A stretch of DNA of 64,000 nt from Pseudomonas lurida (GTDB lineage: Bacteria; Pseudomonadota; Gammaproteobacteria; Pseudomonadales; Pseudomonadaceae). The stretch spans positions 1,285,501 to 1,349,500 of the forward strand of contig NZ_PDJB01000001.1 in the NCBI RefSeq assembly GCF_002563895.1, in the 5' to 3' direction. The notes under the pieces were generated by a model. That model worked only from the letters and a program-made list of their open reading frames with translations. It searched no databases and had not been told where the DNA came from. The translations under genes were made by a program, and so were the position numbers. Positions 7,989 through 17,698 of this stretch are shown here, piece after piece (within the stretch, counting starts at the first letter, position 1; the number at the start of each line of letters is the position of its first letter).

Positions 7989-8690
7989 ATGATCCACTGG
8001 CATATCGTGTGTGACTTCGACGGGACCATTACCCCCACCGATGTCATCGACAACGTCCTCCAACGCTTCGCCGGCCCCGAGTGGGAAACCATCGAACAGG
8101 AATGGCTGGATGGGCATATCGGTTCACGCGAATGCCTGAGCCGCCAACTGGCACTGATCAAGGCCACGCCTTCGCAGCTGCTGGCGTATTTCGACAGTGT
8201 CGAGATCGATCCGGACTTCCCGGACTTCGTCGATCACGTGATCGGCCTGGGCGCGTCCATCGAGGTGGTCAGCGACGGCATCGAGCAGGGCATCGCGCGG
8301 ATCCTGTCACGCAACTACGTGACCTTGCTGCCGATCCTCGCCAACCGCCTGCGCCAGGTCGACCAGAACAGCTGGCGCATCGACTTCCCGTATGCCAGCG
8401 ATGCCTGCCGCGCCGCCTCCGGCAACTGCAAGTGCAAGTCCACCCCGCGCAACAAGCGCGTGCTGGTGATCGGCGATGGCAAGTCCGACATGTGCGTGGC
8501 CTCCACCGCCGACTTCGTGTTTGCCAAGGGCAGCCTCGCCGACTACTGCGTGGCCAACAACCTCCCTCACGCGCGCTTCGACACGTTTGCCGAAGTGCCC
8601 GCATTGCTGGCGCTGCTGCCACAAGGCATTGCCGCCAACGCCACCTCCTTTACTGCTGCTGACAATCAGGAACTCTTCCATCATGTCTGA
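7989..8690 (+). CDS. HAD-superfamily phosphatase, MtnX-like
   Basis: A 233-residue haloacid dehalogenase-type phosphatase. Motif I is DFDGTIT (D9 and D11), motif II is EVVSDG and motif III/IV is VIGDGKSDM. The cap region and size fit the MtnX / phosphoserine phosphatase-like group; it contains a cysteine-bearing stretch GNCKCKS. MtnX works in methionine salvage, but no other salvage gene is near, so a different phosphate ester is likely. ATG 7989 follows AAGG. First gene of the sigma-54 operon; its end overlaps the aminotransferase start by eight bases. Confidence 0.8.
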   Translation: MIHWHIVCDFDGTITPTDVIDNVLQRFAGPEWETIEQEWLDGHIGSRECLSRQLALIKATPSQLLAYFDSVEIDPDFPDFVDHVIGLGASIEVVSDGIEQGIARILSRNYVTLLPILANRLRQVDQNSWRIDFPYASDACRAASGNCKCKSTPRNKRVLVIGDGKSDMCVASTADFVFAKGSLADYCVANNLPHARFDTFAEVPALLALLPQGIAANATSFTAADNQELFHHV

Positions 8691-10077
8691 TATCCGTATC
8701 GCTACCGCCGAAGACCAGGTGCTTCTGGATAAAGAAGCCAAGTACTGCTCCTACGGCGACACCGTCCACTACATCGAGCCGCCACGTATTTTCAGCCGCT
8801 GCGAAGGCTCCTACGTGTGGGACACCGAAGACCAGGCCTACCTTGACCTGCAAATGTGGTACTCGGCGGTCAACTTCGGCTACGCCAACCCGCGCCTGAA
8901 CAACGCGCTGAAACAGCAGATCGACACCCTGCCGCAAATCGCCAGCCAGTACCTGCACAAGGGCAAGATCGAGCTGTCGGAAATGATCGCGGTCGACGCC
9001 AAGAAGAAGTTTGGCCTCGACGGTCGCGTGCACTTCAACGTCGGCGGTTCGCAGTCCATCGAAGACTCCCTGAAAGTGGTGCGTAACGCCACGAACGGCA
9101 AGAGCCTGATGTTTGCCTTCGAGGGCGGCTACCACGGACGTACCCTCGGCGCGTCGTCGATCACCTCCAGCTACCGCTACCGTCGCCGCTACGGCCACTT
9201 CGGCGAGCGCGCGCAGTTCATCCCGTTTCCGTATCACTTCCGTGGCCCGAAAGGCATGACCAAGGAAGAATACGGCAGCCACTGCGTGCAGCAATTTGCG
9301 CGCCTGTTCGAGACCGAATACAACGGTGTATGGGACCCGAAAGTCGGCCAGAGCGAATACGCCGCGTTTTACGTCGAACCGATCCAGGGCACCGGTGGCT
9401 ACGTGATCCCGCCGATGAACTTCTACCGCGAACTCAAGCACGTGCTGGACCAGCACGGCATCCTGATGGTGTCCGATGAAATCCAGATGGGCTTCTACCG
9501 CACCGGCAAGTTGTGGTCGATCGAGCACTTCGACGTGCAGCCGGACGTGATCGTGTTCGGCAAGGCACTGACCAACGGCCTCAACCCACTGGGTGGCATC
9601 TGGGCCCGTGAAGAGTTGATCAACCCGAAAGTCTTCCCGCCAGGTTCGACTCACTCCACCTTTGCCTCCAACCCGTTGGGCACGGCGGTAGGCCTGGAAA
9701 TGTTCAAGATGACCAACGAAGTCGACTACGGCGCGATGGTCATGGCCAAGGGCAAGTTCTTCCTCGAAGGCCTGCAAGACCTGCAGAAACGTTTCCCGAT
9801 CATCGGCGATGTCGACGGCCTGGGCCTGGCGCTGCGCTGCGAAATCTGCGGCCCGGATGGTTTCACGCCGGACAAGGCGACCCTGGACTACATGGTCGAA
9901 GAAGGCATGAAGGGCGACATGGTGGTAGACGGCCAGAAACTCGGCCTGATCCTCGATGTGGGCGGTTACTACAAAAACGTGATCACCCTGGCACCGTCCC
10001 TGGAAATCAGCTATCCGGAAATCGAGCTGGGCCTGAAGCTGCTCGAACAACTGCTGGTGCGGGCGACTCGCCGGTGA
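8683..10077 (+). CDS. Class III PLP-dependent aminotransferase
   Basis: A 464-residue fold-type I aminotransferase of class III. The PLP-phosphate loop segment GGSQS, the pyridine-nitrogen aspartate in SDEIQMG and the Schiff-base lysine K294 (VIFGKALTNG) are present. Class III enzymes act on amino groups away from the alpha carbon, using omega-amino acids, diamines or semialdehydes. Within the operon it could aminate the carbonyl product of the phosphatase step; that is inference. The start at ATG 8683 overlaps the preceding gene, and the end overlaps the next start by four bases. Confidence 0.88.
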   Translation: MSDIRIATAEDQVLLDKEAKYCSYGDTVHYIEPPRIFSRCEGSYVWDTEDQAYLDLQMWYSAVNFGYANPRLNNALKQQIDTLPQIASQYLHKGKIELSEMIAVDAKKKFGLDGRVHFNVGGSQSIEDSLKVVRNATNGKSLMFAFEGGYHGRTLGASSITSSYRYRRRYGHFGERAQFIPFPYHFRGPKGMTKEEYGSHCVQQFARLFETEYNGVWDPKVGQSEYAAFYVEPIQGTGGYVIPPMNFYRELKHVLDQHGILMVSDEIQMGFYRTGKLWSIEHFDVQPDVIVFGKALTNGLNPLGGIWAREELINPKVFPPGSTHSTFASNPLGTAVGLEMFKMTNEVDYGAMVMAKGKFFLEGLQDLQKRFPIIGDVDGLGLALRCEICGPDGFTPDKATLDYMVEEGMKGDMVVDGQKLGLILDVGGYYKNVITLAPSLEISYPEIELGLKLLEQLLVRATRR

Positions 10078-11027
10078 GCCAGGCAGAGATCGACCTCGGT
10101 GAAGGTGATGCCGGCTTCGTTCTCGGTGAAGGTCCGGTCGGGATCCTGTTGATCCACGGCCTGACCGGCACCCCGACGGAATTGCGCCAGGTCGCCAAGG
10201 GCCTGGCCAAGGCGGGTAACTGCACGGTGTACGTGCCCACCCTGGCCGGGCATTGCGGCGACAACAGCGACCTGCAAGCCACCGGCTGGCGCGACTGGTA
10301 CGAAGGCGTGCGCAAGACCTTCGTGGGTGTCAAACAGCGACACCCGCAGGTGTTTGTCGGTGGCTTGTCCATGGGCGCGGTCATGTCGATGTACCTGGCG
10401 TCGGAGCATCCGGGCGAAGTGGCCGGGTTGCTGATGTACTCCACAACGCTCAAGTACGACGGCTGGAGCATCAACAAAATGGCATTCATCACGCCGTTGT
10501 TGATCCGTATCCCGTTTGGTGTGCGTCTGTTCCGCTTTACCGAAAAGCCACCCTACGGCATCAAGAACGAACGTTTGCGTGCCATCGTTGAACGGCAGAT
10601 GAAAGAAGGCGAAAGCAGCGAAGCGGGCTTGTTGACGATGGAAGGGGTGACTGTCCGGGAATTGCACTGGATGAACGCCGTGGTCAAGAAACGCATGCCG
10701 CAGATCAAGGTGCCGGCACTGGTGCTGCACTCCATCGAGGATGACATCACCAGCCGCTGGAACGCGGACTACGTGGAGCGCCATCTCGGCGGGCCGGTGA
10801 CCAAGATCCTGTTGGACAACTGTTACCACATGATCACGGTCGACCTGCAATACCGGCGGGTGATCGAGTTGAGTGCCGACTTCGTCGAGCAGCACGCGGG
10901 CTTAAAACCAACGCGGGTCGATGTGGGAGCTGGTTTGCCCGCGATGCGGACACCTCGGTCTATCAATGAAACCGAGGCGATGCCATCGCAGGCAAGCCAG
11001 CTGCCACACACGCACGTGCACATCTGA
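10074..11027 (+). CDS. Carboxylesterase-type alpha/beta hydrolase with REP-encoded tail
   Basis: A 317-codon frame encoding an Est30-like esterase. It has HGLTGTP (oxyanion loop) near residue 29, nucleophile S99 in GGLSMGA, HSIEDD and NCYHMIT for the acid and base. GTG 10074 overlaps the stop of the aminotransferase. The normal family end is near residue 280; the last 35 residues are translated from the REP doublet at 10921-11010. Either the protein gained a repeat-encoded tail or an original stop was lost. Third gene of the sigma-54 operon. Confidence 0.82.
   Translation: MSQAEIDLGEGDAGFVLGEGPVGILLIHGLTGTPTELRQVAKGLAKAGNCTVYVPTLAGHCGDNSDLQATGWRDWYEGVRKTFVGVKQRHPQVFVGGLSMGAVMSMYLASEHPGEVAGLLMYSTTLKYDGWSINKMAFITPLLIRIPFGVRLFRFTEKPPYGIKNERLRAIVERQMKEGESSEAGLLTMEGVTVRELHWMNAVVKKRMPQIKVPALVLHSIEDDITSRWNADYVERHLGGPVTKILLDNCYHMITVDLQYRRVIELSADFVEQHAGLKPTRVDVGAGLPAMRTPRSINETEAMPSQASQLPHTHVHI
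10921..11010. repeat. REP doublet inside the 3' end of the esterase gene
   Basis: ATGTGGGAGCTGGTTTGCCC at the left and GGCAAGCCAGCTGCCACA at the right, variant head with CTGG in place of CGGG. An inner inverted repeat (CCTCGGT...ACCGAGG) fills the loop. The element is read through in frame by the esterase gene. Confidence 0.85.
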
Positions 11028-11058
11028 TCGGTGCTGGCCCAAGAAATAAGGGAAACCT

Positions 11059-12183
11059 GTGATTACCACCCAAGCGTTCCCGACCATCCGGGCCCTCCAG
11101 CGCAGCGCCTGGAACGACTGTTTTCCGGGTGCCTTGGAGGACTGGGACTATTACGTCGCCGTGGAAAACGCCGCCATTGCTGATTTCCAGTGGCGGTACC
11201 TGGCGGTTTACCAGGATGGAACGCTGGTGGCGGTGGCTGCCGCGTTCATCACTCATTATCGCCTCGACACCACGGTGTCGGGTGCCGGCAAGCGCTTGGC
11301 CGAGCGTGTGGAGCGCCTGTGGCCGGGGCTTTTGCAACTGGGGCTATACGCCCTTGGTTCGCCGGTGGCCGAACGTTGCGACGCCGGTTTCGCCAGCGGC
11401 GTGCCGCACGCGAGTCGTCCGCTGTTGCTCAAGCACCTGCTGCAGGCTGCGCGCCGGGATGCCGATGAGTTTGGCGTCGGCCTGGTGGCGGTCAAGGACG
11501 CGCCGAGCAAAGACCCGCATTGGCTCGAGAGTTGCCGGGCGGCAGGCTTCCAAAGCATGCCGAGCTTGCCCTCGGGCGTATTGCCGCTGCCGTACGGTTC
11601 GGTGGACGCCTACCTGGGCTCGCTGGGTAAATCCACCCGCAAGGACCTGCGCCGCAAACTGCGCGCGCCGGGGCCGCGGGTGGAGTGGCGGCGCAACATC
11701 GACGACGTGCTTCCCGAGGTCATGCGCCTGTACGAGGCCACGCTCACGCGCGCCGAATTGCAATTCGAGCGGCTGCCCGCCGGCTACTTCACTGGCGTGC
11801 TCGAACGGCTTGATGAACGCGCGGTCTGTGTTCTTTACTGGGTGGACGAGCACCTGGTGGCGTTCAACCTGGTCCTGGTGGATGAACACCGGTTGGTGGA
11901 TAAATTCTTCGGGCATGACGTCGAATTCACCCGCGACTACAACCTGTACTTTCGCAGTTGGTTGACCAATGTCGACTACTGTATTGAGCACAATATTGCG
12001 TTGTATGAGTGCGGGCAGGCCGGGTATGCCAGTAAGCTGCGCCTGGGCTGCGAGTTCCAGGGCAACAGTGTGTTTTTCCGCCACCGCAACCGGCTGGTCA
12101 ACGGCCTGCTCATGTTTGTAAAACTGTTTATTCGACCGGATCGTTCCGACCCTGCCATGGCTGCTGCGATAAGCGAAACCTGA
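11059..12183 (+). CDS. FemAB/GNAT-like acyltransferase (peptidogalycan-type)
   Basis: A 374-residue protein of the large GNAT/FemAB-like class sometimes labelled peptidogalycan biosynthesis protein. The C-terminal half has the transferase core: YLGSLGKSTRKDLRRKLR, a substrate segment with LVDKFFGHD, and YECGQAGYASKLRLG. GTG 11059 was chosen because AAGGGAA precedes it. It probably transfers an acyl or aminoacyl group to an amine; the acceptor is unknown. Fourth gene of the sigma-54 operon; its TGA overlaps the ATG of the sensor kinase. Confidence 0.75.
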   Translation: MITTQAFPTIRALQRSAWNDCFPGALEDWDYYVAVENAAIADFQWRYLAVYQDGTLVAVAAAFITHYRLDTTVSGAGKRLAERVERLWPGLLQLGLYALGSPVAERCDAGFASGVPHASRPLLLKHLLQAARRDADEFGVGLVAVKDAPSKDPHWLESCRAAGFQSMPSLPSGVLPLPYGSVDAYLGSLGKSTRKDLRRKLRAPGPRVEWRRNIDDVLPEVMRLYEATLTRAELQFERLPAGYFTGVLERLDERAVCVLYWVDEHLVAFNLVLVDEHRLVDKFFGHDVEFTRDYNLYFRSWLTNVDYCIEHNIALYECGQAGYASKLRLGCEFQGNSVFFRHRNRLVNGLLMFVKLFIRPDRSDPAMAAAISET

Positions 12184-13952
12184 TGATCACCAAGACCCGC
12201 CAGAAAGCCCGCCCCTTTGCCATTTCGCGTTGGAGCGTCCAGCGCAAGCTGGTGCTGGCGTTCTGGTTGGTCAGCGTGATTCCCACCATGATCGCGGCCG
12301 AGTTGGCCGCTACCACGTTGTCGCAGATCTTCGACAGCAACGTGCGCATCTGGCTGCAGGAGTCGACCAAGATCGTCAAGGACGAGATCGGCGACATCCT
12401 TCATGACAACGCACGCATGGCCAAGCTGTTCCTGCGCTATACCAGCCCACCCTCCAACCGGCAGGCGGCCAAGCATGACCGGCTGACCGCCGACATTGCC
12501 GATGCGACGGATATCGACGTGGTCGCACTGATCCGCGTCAGTGACCACAAACTGGTGTTCAGCACCGCCTCCGACGACATCGTCAAGCAGATCAGCCTGA
12601 CCAGCAATGCGGTGTTGCAGACGGTGCAGGTGGCCGGGGTGAGCACCGGCATCGTGGTGTCCACCTTCGAGACCACGCAGGACGGCGTCGATTACCTGCT
12701 GCTGGTGGCTACGTACCTGGACAGCAGTTTCCTCACCAGCGTGGCCGATGTGCATTCCCTCGACCTGCGCCTGTACCTGGCGAACCCCGAGGGTTTCTCC
12801 GAAATCTTTTCGACCCAGCGCTTCGAGGATCACCCCTCGCGCATTCCCAAGAATGTCGAAACCGCGATGCGCAGCACCAAGCAGCCCAGCGAACAGTTCA
12901 CCAATAACTACAGCGGTCTCTACTGGCCAATCTTCAACGACGCCGGCGACTTGCAGGGCGTTATCTTCAGTGGCCTGCTGCGCCACACCAGCCTGGTGGG
13001 GCTGGTGAACCAGAGCAATCTGTTCGTGCTGATCTTCCTGCTCAGCTCGGCACTGTCGTTGGCGGCGGGGGTGTTGGTGTCACGGCGCCTGACCAAGCCG
13101 TTGCGCGACCTGTCCCAAGGCGTGAGCGCGGTGATCTCCGGCAATTACGCGCACCGTGTGGTGGTCAGCGGCGGTGACGAACTGGCGCAGTTGAGCAGCA
13201 CCTTCAACCATATGACCGAGCGCCTGGGAGAGTTGCATCACCTCGAAGCCCAGTTGCGCCGGCGTGATCGCCTGCACGCCCTGGGTGAAGTCGCCATGGG
13301 CCTGGCCCACGAGATCCGTAACCCGCTGGGCATCATCAAGACGGCCACGCAACTGCTGCACCGCCGCGCCGACCTGCCGGACACCGACAAGCGTCATCTG
13401 GAATACGTGATCAGTGAAGTCAGCCGCATCAACGACCTGATCACCGAGTTCCTCGACTTCGCCAAGCCCAACCCGCCGTTGCGCGTGTTGCAGCCCGTGC
13501 GCCCGCTGGTGGAGGAAATACTCGGCTTCTGTGCCCCGGAACTGGCCACCCACAACATCGACGCGCACATCGATGACCAGGCGCCGGGGGCGACGATCTA
13601 CGCGGACGCCAAGCAGCTCAAGCAGGCATGCCTCAACCTGATTATCAACGCCATCGATGCAATGCCCGAAGGCGGGCGCCTGACCCTGGGCATTCGCACG
13701 CACGACGACAACACCGTGATCAGCATCGCCGACACTGGCCAGGGCATTCCGGCGGACATGATCGAGCGTATCTTCACGCCATTCGTCACCACCAAGGCGT
13801 CAGGCACCGGGCTGGGCCTGGCCAAAGTCTATTCGATCATGGAAAGTCACGACGGCAGCATCGAATGTGCCAGCGAGAAAGATGCCGGCGCCACCTTCAG
13901 CCTGTACATTCCGGCGATTGGCGAAGACGACGAGGACAGTCATGACGCATAA
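12183..13952 (+). CDS. Membrane sensor histidine kinase
   Basis: A 589-residue kinase. TM1 is about residues 24-48 (LVLAFWLVSVIPTMIAAE), then a ~230-residue periplasmic sensor region, TM2 about 280-301, a HAMP domain, the phospho-acceptor H376 in LAHEIRNPLG, and an HATPase domain with NLIINAID (N box), DTGQGIP (G1) and GTGLGL (G2). It overlaps the sigma-54 response regulator that follows by 11 bases, so they form a cognate pair. Its ligand may relate to the substrate or product of the four upstream enzymes. Confidence 0.9.
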   Translation: MITKTRQKARPFAISRWSVQRKLVLAFWLVSVIPTMIAAELAATTLSQIFDSNVRIWLQESTKIVKDEIGDILHDNARMAKLFLRYTSPPSNRQAAKHDRLTADIADATDIDVVALIRVSDHKLVFSTASDDIVKQISLTSNAVLQTVQVAGVSTGIVVSTFETTQDGVDYLLLVATYLDSSFLTSVADVHSLDLRLYLANPEGFSEIFSTQRFEDHPSRIPKNVETAMRSTKQPSEQFTNNYSGLYWPIFNDAGDLQGVIFSGLLRHTSLVGLVNQSNLFVLIFLLSSALSLAAGVLVSRRLTKPLRDLSQGVSAVISGNYAHRVVVSGGDELAQLSSTFNHMTERLGELHHLEAQLRRRDRLHALGEVAMGLAHEIRNPLGIIKTATQLLHRRADLPDTDKRHLEYVISEVSRINDLITEFLDFAKPNPPLRVLQPVRPLVEEILGFCAPELATHNIDAHIDDQAPGATIYADAKQLKQACLNLIINAIDAMPEGGRLTLGIRTHDDNTVISIADTGQGIPADMIERIFTPFVTTKASGTGLGLAKVYSIMESHDGSIECASEKDAGATFSLYIPAIGEDDEDSHDA

Positions 13953-15339
13953 CATTCTGGTAGTCGACGACGAACCCAAGCTCTGCGACCTGCTGGCGTC
14001 GGCCCTGGGCCAGAACAACGTGCAGGTGTTTATCGCCGGCAACGGCCTGCACGCGCTCAAGGTGCTGGAGCAGGAAGACATCGACCTGGTGATCAGCGAC
14101 TGGCGCATGCCGGGCATGGACGGGCCGGCGCTGCTGGCCGAGATCAAGGTGCGCTACCCCCACGTACCCGTGATCGTGATGACCGCCTACAGCACCGTGA
14201 AAAACGCCGTGCAGTCGATGCGCAACGGCGCCTACGACTACATCGCCAAGCCGTTTGACATCGACGAGCTGGACATCACCGTGGCCAAGGCCCTGCAGTT
14301 TCGCGACATCATGCGCGACAATGCGCGCTTGCGTGCCGAGTTGGACGAGCATGCGCAGTTCGACAGCCTGGTGGGCGACAGCCCGGCATTTCGCAAAGTG
14401 CTGCAAGCAGTGGACTCGGTGCGCGACAGCAGCGCTACCATCCTGCTGACCGGCGAAAGCGGTACTGGCAAGGAAATGGTCGCCCGCGCCATCCACAAGC
14501 ACGGCAGCCGTGCTGACAAACCGTTCGTGGCGGTCAACTGCGCGGCCATCCCGGAGGGCCTGCTGGAAAGCGAGATGTTCGGTCACCGCAAAGGCGCGTT
14601 CACCGGTGCCGTGGCTGATCGGGTAGGGCGCTTCCAGCAAGCCGACAAGGGCACGCTGTTTCTCGACGAAGTGGGCGATATGCCCCTGGCGTTGCAAGCC
14701 AAGATTTTGCGTGCATTGCAGGAGCGCGTGATCGAACCGGTAGGCGATCCCCGCGAGCGCAAGGTGGATGTGCGGGTGATCGCCGCCACCAACAAGAACC
14801 TGCTGGACGCGGTGGCCAACAAGGAGTTTCGCGAAGACCTGTATTACCGCCTCAACGTGTTCCCGATCCCGTTGCCCGCGCTGCGCGAGCGGGTGGAAGA
14901 CATTGCGCCACTGGCCCGTCACTTCGCCCAGACCCTGAGCGCCACCGCCGGCAAACGCATTACCGGTTTCAGTGCCGAAGCGTTGCAGGCCATGGCGGCG
15001 TATCACTGGCCGGGCAATATCCGCGAGCTGCAGAACTGCGTGGAGCGCGCGACCATCGTTGCGGCGTCGCCAGTGATCGAAGACATCGACCTGCCGGGTT
15101 ACCTGTTTGCGTCGAAGCCGAGCGAGGGCGGCGTAACGGCCATCCTCAGCGACGGGCCGGGCATTCCCCAGGATTTGGACGCGGCGCTGGCGGAGGTGGA
15201 GAAGGCCTATATTCTGGCGGCGTTGCAGGAGAGCAATGGGGTGCAGGCTGCTGCGGCGGCGAAGATCGGGATTTCCGAGCGCAGCTTCTGGTATCGCCTG
15301 AAGAAGTTGGGCATCCAGGTCGACAAAATCGTGCGCTGA
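13942..15339 (+). CDS. Sigma-54-dependent response regulator (NtrC family)
   Basis: A 465-residue enhancer-binding protein. Receiver domain with D9, D10 and phospho-acceptor D53 (ISDWRMPG); AAA+ domain with Walker A GESGTGKE, the sigma-54 contact motif GAFTGA intact, Walker B GTLFLDEVGD; C-terminal Fis-type helix-turn-helix (AAAAAKIGISERSFWYRLKKL). ATG 13942 was chosen because it starts the receiver domain cleanly. The presence of a -24/-12 promoter and palindrome in front of the same operon suggests that it activates its own operon. Confidence 0.92.
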   Translation: MTHNILVVDDEPKLCDLLASALGQNNVQVFIAGNGLHALKVLEQEDIDLVISDWRMPGMDGPALLAEIKVRYPHVPVIVMTAYSTVKNAVQSMRNGAYDYIAKPFDIDELDITVAKALQFRDIMRDNARLRAELDEHAQFDSLVGDSPAFRKVLQAVDSVRDSSATILLTGESGTGKEMVARAIHKHGSRADKPFVAVNCAAIPEGLLESEMFGHRKGAFTGAVADRVGRFQQADKGTLFLDEVGDMPLALQAKILRALQERVIEPVGDPRERKVDVRVIAATNKNLLDAVANKEFREDLYYRLNVFPIPLPALRERVEDIAPLARHFAQTLSATAGKRITGFSAEALQAMAAYHWPGNIRELQNCVERATIVAASPVIEDIDLPGYLFASKPSEGGVTAILSDGPGIPQDLDAALAEVEKAYILAALQESNGVQAAAAAKIGISERSFWYRLKKLGIQVDKIVR

Positions 15340-15360
15340 TCGCTGGGTCAGCCACCGATG

Positions 15361-15547
15361 CAACTGTGGGATCTGGCTCGCCCGCGAAGGCGGCCTGACA
15401 GCCGACCGCAATCTACCGGTAAGGCCACGATCCAACTGTGGGAGCGGGCTTGCCTGCGAAGGGGGCCTGACAGCCGACCGCAATCTACCGGTAAGGCCAC
15501 GATCCAAATGTGGGAGCGGGCTTGCCCGCGAAGGCGGCCTGACAGAC
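15361..15547. repeat. 72-bp tandem repeat with REP heads (2.6 copies)
   Basis: Copies begin at 15361, 15433 and 15505, an exact 72-base period. Each holds a GTGGGAKCKGGCTYGC REP head plus the shared spacer CGGCCTGACAGCCGACCG...CTACCGGTAAGGCCACGATCC; the third copy is cut short. All heads have the same orientation. Confidence 0.9.
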
Positions 15548-15586
15548 GACCAGGAGATTGGATCAGACCGGGTACATATCCGTTAT

Positions 15587-15890
15587 CTAGGTAACGGCTG
15601 CTATGGGTTCCGCTCTTACAGCGGGTCACTTTGGAAAAGCCCCAAAGTAACCAAAAGGCTCTTGCCCCAACACTCGGCACCTCGCCTAGGCTCGGTGTGC
15701 CCGTAATCCGACAGTGATTTGGGGGGCCGCCGCCACGCGCCCTCCATGGCGCGGGGCAGCTAAACCGGCATCCCTGCCGGTTTACCCCCCAAATCCCTGT
15801 CGAATTCCGGCCAGCGTGTTTGACGGGGCGCCTAAGATCAAGATCAACAGCAAGAGCAAGGCGGCCTGGCAGCCGGCCTGAGTGGGTGGA
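15587..15890. repeat. Long intergenic repeat typical of P. fluorescens genomes
   Basis: The stretch with CTCTTACAGCGGGTCACTTT, CAAAGTAACCAAAAGG, CTCGGCACCTCGCCTAGG and CATGGCGCGGGGCAGC is, from memory, a family found many times between genes in fluorescent pseudomonads. It holds several short inverted repeats (for example AAACCGGCATCCCTGCCGGTTT). It has no supported coding frame, though related copies are sometimes mis-annotated as small proteins. Confidence 0.6.
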
Positions 15891-15902
15891 TCAAAAGCAG
15901 CT

Positions 15903-15995
15903 AGGTGTATGAGCTGGCTTGCCGGCGATGCAGGCGACTCGGTATAGGAGGCACACCCAGGCGGTGCCATCGCCGGCAAACCAGCGCCCATATTG
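15903..15995. repeat. REP doublet, divergent type
   Basis: GAGCTGGCTTGCCGGCGATG at the left is mirrored by CATCGCCGGCAAACCAGC at the right. It closes the 670-base repeat-filled stretch between the response regulator gene and glpM. Confidence 0.8.
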
Positions 15996-16010
15996 TTTGA
16001 CCGAGCGGGG

Positions 16011-16348
16011 TCAGGAATGGATGCGGACCCAGACGCTGACCAATATCGTCGCGGCCATCAACCAGGCGACCGCCGCTACCGCGAGTGACGCCTCCAAGCG
16101 CATCCGGTCCACCATCACATACAACGTGGCCAGGTACACAAAGTACGGAATGATCGACCACATCCCGAACAGGATCGTGGTCTTCAAATCGTCCACCGAA
16201 CGGCCCTTGCCGACGATGTAGTGGGCAATCAGCGCAAAGGTCGGAAACAGTGGCACCAAACCGGCGATGTAATAGTTTTTGGTCTTGGCCAGCGCGGCCA
16301 GAATCAACACCACTGCCGCGCCGAGGGCGGCCTTCAATACCAGATCCA

Positions 16349-16349
<1 letters not shown>
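16011..16349 (-). CDS. glpM: GlpM family inner membrane protein
   Basis: A 112-residue protein with four hydrophobic segments. The run KTKNYYIAGLVPLFPTFALIAHYIVG is the signature of GlpM, first described in P. aeruginosa in connection with glycerol metabolism and alginate. Its biochemical role is unknown. The ATG shares its first base position with the stop of aauR (16349), so it may be co-transcribed as the last gene of the aau operon. Confidence 0.82.

Positions 16350-17694
<1,345 letters not shown>

Positions 17695-17698
<4 letters not shown>

Noticed and set aside
8650..10050. 466-codon minus-strand frame opposite the aminotransferase
   Set aside because: Antisense shadow of a well-supported enzyme gene inside an operon; no motif or ribosome binding site.
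13897..15507. 536-codon minus-strand frame opposite the sigma-54 regulator
   Set aside because: Its N-terminus is translated from the 72-bp REP repeats (repeated RGLTGRLRSAVRPPS), and the rest is a shadow of the regulator gene.
15361..15547. CRISPR array
   Set aside because: Three repeats with a 72-base period look array-like, but both halves of the unit are repeated (no unique spacers) and the heads are REP sequences; no cas genes.
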